A stretch of 31,982 nt of DNA from a virus: IMG/VR virus record IMGVR_UViG_3300042898_004535, positions 1 to 31,982 of that record, one strand, 5' to 3'. Shown in pieces: positions 7,635-15,702 of the stretch. A program made the translations under genes and the position numbers. The stretch's first letter is position 1. Each line of letters begins with the position of its first letter. A model generated the notes under the pieces. That model worked only from the letters and a program-made list of their open reading frames with translations. It made no database searches and was not told the origin of the DNA.

Positions 7635-10190
7635 TTACTTTCTGTTAGCAAATTTAGGAAGCTTAAGCTTCGGTTGGGCATTATCTATAACGTGAGCCAG
7701 TTGAGCATCTCTAACGATGTTCTGGTTCAGAACTATAGATTGTTTATCTATATCTATCATCTGCTTAAACAATCTGATATTGCTGACAAACAGAGGTGAA
7801 GTCATCACCCGATAAGAATTGTTGTCAGTTCCGTAGTATGGACTATTTAGATCTGTGTTTAGATCAGGTTCTGCAGCAAATGTATAAGGAGTGGCTAGGG
7901 ATCTAACATACTCATGAATGTTGACCAGATTGCTAGACTGCTCCTGGGGGTTTGTTGGATCGTAGGACATCTCCCACATGTTGATCGCAACCTGTTTGTA
8001 CTTATTAGAAACGTTAACCACCATCGCATACCAATCTCCAAAGACTGGTGTAAACTGAAGAGGGGAGTTGATGATTAGATCATTGAGCACAACTTCAACA
8101 CTACCTACTCCCAGATAGCTAGAGTTTGCGGGCTCGTTGACCCCAGAATGTATAATGTCGATTCTAAATCCTTTTACCGATCCATTTGTGCTAACGTACA
8201 GCCCGTTTAAGAAGTTTCTAGCCTGAGCCTTCTGCATTCTCCAAGATGATCTGTTCTGAGCCATCGGCATGTTTGGATTGGCAACAGAGAACTGGAACTC
8301 GTTGATGACGGATCTAACTCTAAATCCACCGGTGTGGTTTGCATCCGCCGAGATGGCAACATATCCTTCTGGATTTTCCGAGTAGGACATCCAAGGCTGG
8401 AGGCCGTGGCGATACGGGTGGGTGCTGTAGACGATCTTGGTGTCGTCTTGAGAAACGACTGTGATAGGAAGAGAAGGGTATGCCCTCTTCGTCATCTTAG
8501 ATTGATCGAAGTAGTTTCTAATGTTGAACCAAGCAGTGTAAGCTAGCTCTCCGGCCTCTGTTAGAATAGGAAGGGTTCTGTACCTCAATGCTTGTCTGTA
8601 TTCCGCAGGATCGTAGATAAACTCCGGATTGTACTGGAAGGAGTCGTCCATATCGTAGTAGTGGTTGAACACTATCGTCCAGTTATTGTTTAGGTCGTAC
8701 CCAACAATCGGGAGGTCGTTGTAAATATAAGACCTGATTGGATCCGGATCTCTATTCTGTGTGCTGGTGACGTACTGCTGAGGCTTGGTCAACTTCTCCT
8801 CTTCTGCTACGGTCTCTGCTCCGAACAAGGTCTGGGAATTTAAAGCAATTCCGTCCAGCTGTTCTTTGTAGGCTGGATCGTTGAAGTAGGTGTTGGACTT
8901 CGGTTGATACTTCTTCAGTTCGATCTTAAAGTAGACCGGGGAGTACATAAAGTCTCTGAAGAGATACATCGAATTGATCTCGTATATTCTGTTGGTCAGA
9001 GGGAAGTAGATAATGTCTCTCTTTCTGGGCTGAGCACCTCTTCCAAAGAAGGACTCGAAGTAGATCTTATCAATATGGATCTCGAAGGGCTCTTCAAACT
9101 GAAGACCGAACGGGTCGAAGTTGATCTTGTTATCAGGGAACTGGTTCTGTGGAACCATCACCTTGACGCACTTCTCGTCAACAACGTCGTAGAGGGTAAA
9201 CTCTTTTAGGATCACGTCCTTAGATCTAGACTGGGCCTGAACCGAGTAGTAGTTTACCTCCCATCCGAACAGCTTATTCACGGAAAGACTTAGATCTTGA
9301 TATAGATTCAGAGCAGAATTAACTGCATAAGGGTTGAACGTTATTTGAGTACAGTCTGTATTAAAAACGACCGGACGGTTGCTTCTCTCTTCTGAGCAGG
9401 AAGGAACTGGATTTCTGATGATCTCGTTCGTTGGATCAAAAGGGAATGCGTAGGTCACATCCAGATTGAAGTCAATAATGATAACAGACGGAGAGATCGG
9501 CTGATCCCCCTGATAAGCTATCGTCCCATCATTGTTCTTGACGGTTGATGTGAATCTGAATTCGGGATAAAATGGCTGATCTGGATTTAGCTCGATAAGG
9601 AAAAGGTTGGACTTTTCGTTCGATGTGTTGGACTGGGAAATACCGGTGAGTGCCGTTCCAACGTTAGTCCAGAGGGACCAGGTTTCCCCGTCGACAGAAT
9701 ATCTAAAGTCAATAGAAATATCTTGGGTGTCTAGATCGACTGGATTGGAAGAAGTATTTAGACAATCGATGATCCATCCGTTTAGGGAAGAGACGTTGCG
9801 ATAGGGCTTGTCCCAGCTCAGAACCCTATAACTTCCTATGTAGGTAAAATTAAGTGCAGAATCAATCTGCTCCTTTCTAAGGGCAAGCCATTCTGCTCCG
9901 GTTACGTCAATATAGTTGTCTCCGCAGGGTGCATAGTAGTAGGCTGTTCCTCCTTCAGGATAGGGAATACCCTGAATGTGATATCCGTTACACCCAATCT
10001 GGGCTGCTCTGGCTAGAGCTCCTTCTACCGTTGTAAACAGATCGTTAGTTGAAGATGGCGGGGGCTTCGCAGTATTTGGGAGGTCGTCCGCATAGGCATA
10101 TCTCGGATCGGTAATGTCATACTGCTCACCGTTTCCGTTATAGACCGGCTGGCCTTCTTTGGGAAATCTATTTTCTGGGTAAAATGTCAT
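7635..10190 (-). CDS. Large virion structural protein, family not recognised
   Basis: This 851-residue protein is placed just upstream of gp16/gp17, where T4 keeps neck genes 13-15. It is rich in aromatic residues, Asn, Asp and Pro with alternating beta patterns and has no signal peptide, membrane segment or enzymatic motif that I can see, all typical of a virion component. The N-terminus has a compact region around residues 50-100 (GALARAAQIGCNGYHIQG, YYYAPCGDNYIDV). Two beta-sandwich-like stretches follow, near 150-250 (FRYSVDGETWSLWTNVGTAL) and 640-740 (GDWYAMVVNVSNKYKQVAIN), the latter reminiscent of lectin-like folds. A helical tail closes it (PLFVSNIRLFKQMIDIDKQS). It could be a neck, collar, baseplate or fibre protein; I cannot decide. 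Confidence 0.6.
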   Translation of the reverse strand: MTFYPENRFPKEGQPVYNGNGEQYDITDPRYAYADDLPNTAKPPPSSTNDLFTTVEGALARAAQIGCNGYHIQGIPYPEGGTAYYYAPCGDNYIDVTGAEWLALRKEQIDSALNFTYIGSYRVLSWDKPYRNVSSLNGWIIDCLNTSSNPVDLDTQDISIDFRYSVDGETWSLWTNVGTALTGISQSNTSNEKSNLFLIELNPDQPFYPEFRFTSTVKNNDGTIAYQGDQPISPSVIIIDFNLDVTYAFPFDPTNEIIRNPVPSCSEERSNRPVVFNTDCTQITFNPYAVNSALNLYQDLSLSVNKLFGWEVNYYSVQAQSRSKDVILKEFTLYDVVDEKCVKVMVPQNQFPDNKINFDPFGLQFEEPFEIHIDKIYFESFFGRGAQPRKRDIIYFPLTNRIYEINSMYLFRDFMYSPVYFKIELKKYQPKSNTYFNDPAYKEQLDGIALNSQTLFGAETVAEEEKLTKPQQYVTSTQNRDPDPIRSYIYNDLPIVGYDLNNNWTIVFNHYYDMDDSFQYNPEFIYDPAEYRQALRYRTLPILTEAGELAYTAWFNIRNYFDQSKMTKRAYPSLPITVVSQDDTKIVYSTHPYRHGLQPWMSYSENPEGYVAISADANHTGGFRVRSVINEFQFSVANPNMPMAQNRSSWRMQKAQARNFLNGLYVSTNGSVKGFRIDIIHSGVNEPANSSYLGVGSVEVVLNDLIINSPLQFTPVFGDWYAMVVNVSNKYKQVAINMWEMSYDPTNPQEQSSNLVNIHEYVRSLATPYTFAAEPDLNTDLNSPYYGTDNNSYRVMTSPLFVSNIRLFKQMIDIDKQSIVLNQNIVRDAQLAHVIDNAQPKLKLPKFANRK

Positions 10191-10221
10191 CTAGTCGAAT
10201 ATATTTAGGGATTAACCCTAT

Positions 10222-10230
10222 TATATATCT
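10222..10230 (-). promoter_or_regulatory. Candidate late promoter core before 851-residue structural gene
   Basis: Minus-strand AGATATATA, identical to the two copies before the sheath gene, 31 bases before the ATG at 10190. It lies between the end of the sugar cassette and the restart of virion genes, a natural place for a new transcript. A short inverted repeat TAGGG-TTAAT-CCCTA follows it. Confidence 0.42.
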
Positions 10231-10235
10231 CAGAT

Positions 10236-10269
10236 AAAAGACCTTATGCACAAAGACCATTACAAGGTC
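10236..10269 (-). terminator. Possible weak terminator after gmd
   Basis: Downstream of the gmd stop the minus strand can form GACCTT/AAGGTC with an 18-base loop, followed by TTTT. The stem is only six pairs and the loop is long, so this is a weak candidate. Its place, at the end of the sugar cassette and directly before a promoter-like motif, is what makes it worth listing. Confidence 0.28.
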
Positions 10270-10279
10270 CAGATTGACA

Positions 10280-11257
10280 TTACAATTTCTCCAGCCAATA
10301 CTCGATCATCTCATCTATCATGGTTTCGAAAGTATAAGAAGGAGACCAGCCAGTTTCATTTCTCAACTTAGAAGAATCCCCCTTGAGGTCCTGGAGTTCT
10401 TCTGGTCTAAAATACTTATCTCTTTGTTCTAGGTGAGATGTCCAATCTAGATCAAGTTTACGGAATACGTACTCGACGAGTTCCTTTACACTATGGGAGG
10501 TTCCCATCGAACAAACATAATCTCCGGGATTGTCCATCTGGAGTATCATCCACATTGCCTTGACATAGTCTTTTGCGTGCCCCCAATCCCGGGTGGATTC
10601 TAGATTTCCTATGTAAAGTTTATCTTTAGTTCCTTTTTTTATTTCGACCGCAGTTTTTACAACTTTATTGGTGACAAAATTAATTCCTCTCCTAGGTGAT
10701 TCGTGATTAAATAAAATCCCATTAGAGATAAACATTCCATAGGAGTTCCTATAATTTCTAGATATGTTATAGGCAAAGACCTTAGAGCACCCATAGGGTG
10801 AAACTGGATCCATTGGGGTAGTTTCCCTCTGGTATCCATCCGAATCTATATTATTGCCAAACATCTCAGACGAGGAAGCTTGATAAACTTTTATCTTTGG
10901 ATTTACAACTCTCACTGCTTCTAACACATTAAGTGAGCCAATCCCGGTTGCATTTGCAGTATAAAGGGGTTGATCGAAGCTGATCCTTACATGGGATTGT
11001 GCTGCTAAGTTATAGATTTCGTCAGGATTACATTTTTGAATAACTCTCACCAGCGAGGACAGATCTGTTAGATCCGCATATTCTAAATTGTCCTTAATTC
11101 TGTCGTAATTTTTTTCTATCCTAGAGGTTTGATTTTCTGAGACAGAATTTCTCTTTATTGTTCCCCAGACGTCGTAATTTTTTTCTAGCAAAAATTCAGC
11201 AAGATAAGATCCATCCTGCCCATTAATTCCCGTTATTAGTGCTGTTTTCTTTTTCAT
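10280..11257 (-). CDS. gmd: GDP-mannose 4,6-dehydratase
   Basis: The enzyme converts GDP-D-mannose to GDP-4-keto-6-deoxy-D-mannose, the branch point to GDP-fucose, GDP-rhamnose, GDP-perosamine and related sugars. It is an extended short-chain dehydrogenase. Visible motifs are the NAD(P)-binding GINGQDGSY at 10-18, the active-site region SSSEMFG at 128-134, the YGCSK pair Tyr155/Lys159, and the substrate-binding NHESPRRG at 184-191, all hallmarks of Gmd. I start it at ATG 11257; a TTG one codon upstream is also possible. It overlaps the end of the preceding SDR gene by 35 bases, so the two are probably translationally coupled and act in one pathway. At 325 residues it is slightly shorter than most Gmd enzymes. 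Confidence 0.93.
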   Translation of the reverse strand: MKKKTALITGINGQDGSYLAEFLLEKNYDVWGTIKRNSVSENQTSRIEKNYDRIKDNLEYADLTDLSSLVRVIQKCNPDEIYNLAAQSHVRISFDQPLYTANATGIGSLNVLEAVRVVNPKIKVYQASSSEMFGNNIDSDGYQRETTPMDPVSPYGCSKVFAYNISRNYRNSYGMFISNGILFNHESPRRGINFVTNKVVKTAVEIKKGTKDKLYIGNLESTRDWGHAKDYVKAMWMILQMDNPGDYVCSMGTSHSVKELVEYVFRKLDLDWTSHLEQRDKYFRPEELQDLKGDSSKLRNETGWSPSYTFETMIDEMIEYWLEKL

Positions 11258-12050
11258 CAATTTTTCGATTTATATCATTTATAGTGTCCTCCATTAACCT
11301 AGAATAAGGGTAGAGAGGAAGTCTGCTCTTGAGGTAGTATTCATATTTTATCTCATATTCTCTGAAAGACTCTAAATTTTCTTTAACTAAGTCGTCATAA
11401 GATAAGTCGTATGCACTAAAAAGATCACGGATAAAGTCATTCACAAAGGTTAACCTACCGGATCCTATTATCTTGTGTTCAGATGCATTCAAAATTTCCT
11501 CTATTATAAATTTAGGATGGAAAAGGTCCCTGTAATAATAGGTATCCCCAATTTCCACCTCCTCTTTGTTTATGATGGAGTTAAATATCTTCCCGAAAAG
11601 AAAATCCTTGGATCTTTTTGTTGAGTTGAAATTAAAGGGGAATAGAATCACAACGTTAGAATACTTGTCATTATTGTCCAATATTCTTCTAGTCATCTCA
11701 AACTTAGACCTAGTATAATTAGTTTCATAGAATTCCATTGGGGTTTTTAAATCTATTCCACCGAAATGTTTGTTCCATAACTCGCACGTAGAAAAAACTA
11801 CTATTCTAGAACACTTATTCTTCAGAAAATCTAAGGTCTTAAAAGTTAGATCTATGTTTATTTTTTCGTATAGACTATATGGTTCTAAGTTTTTTCTATT
11901 CTCACCAAAAGCTAAAATAGCTAAATCCCATTTACCATCTATATCGGATTCAGAAAAATCCCTAGAGTTTACTTTTTTAAATTCGTGATCCGGTAGGAAA
12001 CTAGAGATCTGAGAAGTACTTCCAATTATGAGTTTTTTTTTCTGCTCCAC
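11223..12050 (-). CDS. SDR-family NDP-sugar epimerase/reductase-like protein
   Basis: This 275-residue protein has the outline of an extended SDR fold: an N-terminal beta-alpha start (KKLIIGSTSQISSF), a strand ending in FSTCELW and a YTRSK motif that fits the catalytic YxxxK. The glycine-rich loop is degenerate compared with GxxGxxG, and the middle is short, so its cofactor binding is uncertain. Next to gmd, the natural role would be to reduce or epimerise the GDP-4-keto-6-deoxy sugar, as Rmd or GDP-fucose synthase do, but I see no signature specific to either. The start is GTG at 12050. The C-terminal tail is highly charged (INRKIDEKENSTN) and overlaps the gmd start. Sugar specificity is unknown. 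Confidence 0.65.
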   Translation of the reverse strand: MEQKKKLIIGSTSQISSFLPDHEFKKVNSRDFSESDIDGKWDLAILAFGENRKNLEPYSLYEKINIDLTFKTLDFLKNKCSRIVVFSTCELWNKHFGGIDLKTPMEFYETNYTRSKFEMTRRILDNNDKYSNVVILFPFNFNSTKRSKDFLFGKIFNSIINKEEVEIGDTYYYRDLFHPKFIIEEILNASEHKIIGSGRLTFVNDFIRDLFSAYDLSYDDLVKENLESFREYEIKYEYYLKSRLPLYPYSRLMEDTINDINRKIDEKENSTNNGN

Positions 12051-12102
12051 GTTAGACTTGTATCTAAATTTTATCTATAATAATCTATCACCAATTTAAT
12101 TT

Positions 12103-12999
12103 TTATAGCCATTTATCTATTTGGGATATAACATCATCCACAGTTATCGATTTATGGCATTCAAATTGTCTTTCAGTGTTTTTATGCCTCGGGCACCAAT
12201 ACCAATCATCAGGATCGAACGAGTGCTCAATATCTATTTGGTTCCAACAGCCGTGGCAAACGGATTTGTTCGTTATCCGGATATAATCATCTAGAGATAA
12301 ATCAAACTCGTTACAGTCTTCGCTAAAATTAGATATCATAACAACTCTTTTACCTAATGCATGAGCCAGCCATGCCATCCCTGAATTTAGACCGATATAG
12401 AACTCGCTATGCTGAATTAATTGAAGAGATTCTAATAAATCAACACCAATTTTTTTATTGGATTTTGAAGGAACACCATTGAAAAATGGAGGGGTCCCAA
12501 ACAATTCGTCTCTTTCAACAGTTACCGGGGTGTAGCCGAGTTTCCTTAATCTACCAGAAAGATCATTCCAATTTGGTGTAGATGGCTGAGACTTAATACC
12601 TGTCGGATGGTTCCAATATCTAATTTGTCCAGTAGAATGAACACCTAGAATAATGTATTTATTTTTAATTGGTCGGGTTGAGTCAGAGATGGCAATTTCC
12701 GGCCTAATGTATGATGGATTCTCAAATCCCAGCTGTTCAGCAAAACCTCCTTGAACATTTTTACTAAAAATATATTTTAAAATTATTTGCTCGTCAAATT
12801 CAACAGTTGTTTTTTTATCAATGAAATTAATGTTTGTGTATACATTTTCTAAAAACGGAATTAAGCGGCCATTTATTTTATAGTAAATTTTACAGCCGTG
12901 TTTTTTCTGGTATTCTGAAACGTATGGGGTTGATGCGATGGTATCGCCAATAGAGGTTGATAGAATTTCTATTAAAATTGTTTTCATTGTAATAAGCAT
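12103..12999 (-). CDS. TibC/Aah-like O-heptosyltransferase (GT9-like), short form
   Basis: Members of the bacterial autotransporter heptosyltransferase group (TibC, Aah) transfer heptose from ADP-heptose to Ser residues on protein repeats. This 298-residue protein has the GT-B pattern of that group: STSIGDTIASTPYV near residues 14-27, SEFYIGLNSGMAWLAHALGK near 200-219 followed by VVMISNFSED. It ends with four cysteines in the spacing Cys248-x2-Cys251, Cys269 and Cys281 (CHGCWNQ, WYWCPRHK, FECHKSIT), like the iron-binding cysteine set known in TibC. It lacks the N-terminal beta-rich domain that its neighbour at 13630 carries. An internal ATG at 12987 (MKTILIEIL) is an equally good start. The actual sugar and acceptor are unknown; it could use another NDP-sugar. 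Confidence 0.8.
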   Translation of the reverse strand: MLITMKTILIEILSTSIGDTIASTPYVSEYQKKHGCKIYYKINGRLIPFLENVYTNINFIDKKTTVEFDEQIILKYIFSKNVQGGFAEQLGFENPSYIRPEIAISDSTRPIKNKYIILGVHSTGQIRYWNHPTGIKSQPSTPNWNDLSGRLRKLGYTPVTVERDELFGTPPFFNGVPSKSNKKIGVDLLESLQLIQHSEFYIGLNSGMAWLAHALGKRVVMISNFSEDCNEFDLSLDDYIRITNKSVCHGCWNQIDIEHSFDPDDWYWCPRHKNTERQFECHKSITVDDVISQIDKWL

Positions 13000-13012
13000 T
13001 ATATTCAGTTAA

Positions 13013-13630
13013 TTACCACATCAACCTATCAGAATAGTCTGTGTTTATAAATTCACTTTTTACACATAAGTACCAGCCAAAACTAAAGTAGGTTGAAATC
13101 ACTGTATAGCCATTTCTTTTTAGCATTTCAATTGATGATTTTGTCGCATCTGAATATTTAGGGTCCATCCAATCATGAAAGCTAATAATAATTTGATTTA
13201 TTTTAGAAAAATCGGATCCATCTAAACTGTCTAAAAAAGAGTATTCGGAACCTTCAATGTTGATTTTTAATATTGAGACTTTATCAATATTAAATTTTTT
13301 ACAAAAGGTTTTCCAAGATATCATTTCATATAAATTAACATCATCTTCGTTAATATTATAATTTACCACACCTTCTATTTCATTATTGTTTATCTTATCC
13401 ATTTTAATTTTACAGTCTAATGGACCTAAAACCCCGTTAAATAATTCAGCACCAATTGGTACCGTGGTTTCAAACGGATCAACCCCAATTACCCTCTTCA
13501 TACCAAACCAATAATTTGACCAATCCCAATACAAACACCCCAAATCAACAATACATCCTTCACTGTCAACGGAATTCCAATCGAATGTTGACCAGAATTC
13601 TCCTTTTATTGTTTCTTGTAATTTAAGCAT
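13013..13630 (-). CDS. FkbM-like SAM-dependent methyltransferase
   Basis: This 205-residue protein resembles FkbM methyltransferases, which commonly O-methylate sugars. Motif I is present as IVDLGC at 27-32, the second strand ends in GVDPFE at 49-54, and the family-typical acidic motif appears as LKINIEGSEY at 121-130, with a later strand FHDWMDP. The start codon overlaps the stop of the upstream heptosyltransferase-like gene by one base (TAATG), implying coupled translation, and another such gene follows after 13 bases. The likely job is methyl capping of a sugar added by its neighbours. Motif I is less glycine-rich than usual (DLGCLYWDW), so activity should be regarded as probable rather than certain. 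Confidence 0.75.
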   Translation of the reverse strand: MLKLQETIKGEFWSTFDWNSVDSEGCIVDLGCLYWDWSNYWFGMKRVIGVDPFETTVPIGAELFNGVLGPLDCKIKMDKINNNEIEGVVNYNINEDDVNLYEMISWKTFCKKFNIDKVSILKINIEGSEYSFLDSLDGSDFSKINQIIISFHDWMDPKYSDATKSSIEMLKRNGYTVISTYFSFGWYLCVKSEFINTDYSDRLMW

Positions 13631-14886
13631 TATAATAAATTTTTTATTTGTTCGATTACCATTTCTGGTGTTATTGATTTATGGCATTCAAATTGTCTAT
13701 CAGTCCCTTTGTGTGCTGGACACCAATACCAATCACCTTTATCAAACTTAAAGTTGGGGTTATTCCAGCATCCATTACATACTAAAGGATTGGTTATTCT
13801 CGTAGTATTATCGGTGAATTCGTGGCCGTCTTCAGAAAAATTAGAAATCATAACGACGTGTTTGTTAACCGCCCATGCTAACCAGCTTAATCCAGATCCT
13901 AACCCAATATAAAATTCGGAATGATAAATTTGACTCATCCTTTCTTGTAATGGTTTATTTCCCGTCCAATCTAAAGCATTTTCAATACCCGAGAATTCCT
14001 CCTTTTGGATGACAGCAACCTTATACCCCAAATTATTTAGATGATTTATCAAGGTTTGCCATCCATTGGGATGCGACCATTCTTTACATCCAGCGGTTGT
14101 GCTCATACCAATTGTTATGTATTTTTCTTCAATAGGTCTTGGTCCTGGGATAAATGATAATTTAGGTCTTATTTCTGAAAAATCTAAACCCAGAATATTT
14201 GTTGCAGCTTTTTGTAAAGGTATCGTATTTGGCTCTTCGGGTTCTTTGTCTTTATCATAAAACCACCCAAGCCTATATAAAGCTTTAATATCTGATACCA
14301 CAACACCCCTATCAACAAATTCAATCTCCGGATATTGGCCTTCAAAAATCGAGTTCATAAAACTAGAAACAATAACATGACAATTATGTTTTTTCCTAAA
14401 TTCTTCACAATATGGCATCCAAGCAAGGGTATCCCCCAATGAACTTGATTCAAAAACAATAAACACTCTACTATTTTCTAGATCAAATTCGTGCTCAAAA
14501 GACAAATTGTCCGAGCTAAACTTAGTTTTCCATTTAGTGTAATATCCTCTATTCAGTTTAGCATACATCCCAGACGATAATTCGGTTTTAAAGATTAAAT
14601 TTTCCCCGTGGTCAAAAAATTCTACCAGGAAATTTTCTACCGAGTTGGTTTTTAATTCGAGGAAATATCCATCCACATTGTTTGAGTTGACCCCTATTGT
14701 TAGCGGGGGTTTATATTCATCTCCAAATGCTTCAATATGCATTTTTTTATATTCTTCCCCCGTCGGAGAGGATAAATTATATTCTTTACCGTTAATATTA
14801 ATCACGTTCGAAGTATCTCTCATATCCAATTTTATTTTTTTATAATTACTGGGGTTTTCTAAATACAGAAATGCAATCCACTCCAT
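13630..14886 (-). CDS. TibC/Aah-like O-heptosyltransferase, full-length form
   Basis: This 418-residue protein is the full-length version of the TibC/Aah type (TibC is about 406 residues). An N-terminal beta-rich domain (about 60-135) is followed by VFIVFESSSLGDTLAWMPY at 141-159, the nucleotide-sugar GT-B fold with SEFYIGLGSGLSWLAWA, then ISNFSED, and the four-cysteine set Cys370, Cys373, Cys389, Cys401 (CNGCWNN, WYWCPAHK, FECHKSIT). This arrangement strongly suggests a protein O-glycosyltransferase acting on Ser/Thr in repetitive beta or fibrous proteins. The ATG at 14886 overlaps the preceding methyltransferase by 41 bases; an internal ATG at 14823 would remove the overlap. No heptose synthesis genes are visible, so the donor would come from the host or be a different sugar. 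Confidence 0.86.
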   Translation of the reverse strand: MEWIAFLYLENPSNYKKIKLDMRDTSNVININGKEYNLSSPTGEEYKKMHIEAFGDEYKPPLTIGVNSNNVDGYFLELKTNSVENFLVEFFDHGENLIFKTELSSGMYAKLNRGYYTKWKTKFSSDNLSFEHEFDLENSRVFIVFESSSLGDTLAWMPYCEEFRKKHNCHVIVSSFMNSIFEGQYPEIEFVDRGVVVSDIKALYRLGWFYDKDKEPEEPNTIPLQKAATNILGLDFSEIRPKLSFIPGPRPIEEKYITIGMSTTAGCKEWSHPNGWQTLINHLNNLGYKVAVIQKEEFSGIENALDWTGNKPLQERMSQIYHSEFYIGLGSGLSWLAWAVNKHVVMISNFSEDGHEFTDNTTRITNPLVCNGCWNNPNFKFDKGDWYWCPAHKGTDRQFECHKSITPEMVIEQIKNLL

Positions 14887-15493
14887 TCCAAGAATTTATT
14901 GGGTTAAAATGTATGGGATTTTGCGAGATAATTTCCATGTTGTTATTCTCAACAAACTCTTTAAATTGCTCAGGTGACATGTTTGCTCTTCCTGCGGAAT
15001 TTTTAAAAGAGTTCTCGTTACCCGCGTAAATCCAAGAGTGATGAATAAAAGAATATCCGCCAGGTTTTAATACCCTATAAATTTCTTTAATGTACTCCTC
15101 CGTTACATTTGAGTGCATATGAACGAAAGAGTCATAGGAGAAAACTAGGTCTTGGGAATTATTCCTAACTCCCTTTAACGATTTACCGTCGTTAAGAAGG
15201 TAAGCTAAAACATGATGACCCAGTTTTTCTTTTGTTTTTTGGATGCAGAGTGGGTTTAAATCAATTACAATGAGTTCACCGGCTAAGATCGAAAGAAATT
15301 GGGTCATCCTTCCAAACCCAGGTGCAATTTCTAGTATTTTTTTTCCTCTAAATTCTTTCACGACATCAAAAATTTCTTTATTCCATAAATTTTCTGTCGT
15401 TCCAAACGGAACTGACCATTCGTGTCCACCCTCCGCCCACATGTGAGGTTCATTCCATAGCCTTTGCTCTTCTATATTGTAAAATTTTTCCAT
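14846..15493 (-). CDS. Class I SAM-dependent methyltransferase
   Basis: A 215-residue Rossmann methyltransferase. Motif I is ILEIAPGFGR at 53-62, the acidic end of strand two is IDLN at 77-80, motif IV-like residues are DLVFSYDSFVHMHSN near 115-129, and the post-motif VLKPGGYSFIHHSW at 141-154 is typical of Methyltransf_11/25-type enzymes that modify small molecules or sugars. It overlaps the next gene, a heptosyltransferase-like protein, and sits inside the sugar cassette, so a sugar O-methyltransferase is the natural reading. It is not of the FkbM type used elsewhere in the cassette. The substrate cannot be read from sequence. A 209-base gap containing a gene remnant lies upstream. Confidence 0.8.
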   Translation of the reverse strand: MEKFYNIEEQRLWNEPHMWAEGGHEWSVPFGTTENLWNKEIFDVVKEFRGKKILEIAPGFGRMTQFLSILAGELIVIDLNPLCIQKTKEKLGHHVLAYLLNDGKSLKGVRNNSQDLVFSYDSFVHMHSNVTEEYIKEIYRVLKPGGYSFIHHSWIYAGNENSFKNSAGRANMSPEQFKEFVENNNMEIISQNPIHFNPINSWNGVDCISVFRKPQ

Positions 15494-15552
15494 TTCATTA
15501 GAAATTATATTTTTTATATTTTATCATATCTTCAAATGCGGGTAAGAATGAA

Positions 15553-15696
15553 CTAAAATCCAGAGGATTTTAACAATTTTCGAGACACCGAGTTCAAGTA
15601 CAGGTTTTTATTATACCGATAATAACCATGAAGTTTCAAAAGAATCCCCACAAATTCGCCAATCGATTTATCCAGTATATTAAGAGTTAGAGGTAT
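15553..15696 (-). pseudogene. Gene remnant after the GT4-like gene (in-frame, no start)
   Basis: The largest gap in the cassette (15494-15702) contains 47 sense codons that read like real protein (SIGEFVGILLKLHGYY, then LNSVSRKLLKSSGF) and end in TAG. It has no ATG. It is in the same frame as the upstream glycosyltransferase gene and is separated from its TAA stop only by one codon and a TGA. It may be the old C-terminus of that gene, or the tail end of another gene lost by recombination. The rest of the gap is A+T-rich and I see nothing else in it. Confidence 0.35.
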
Positions 15697-15702
15697 TCAA
15701 AA

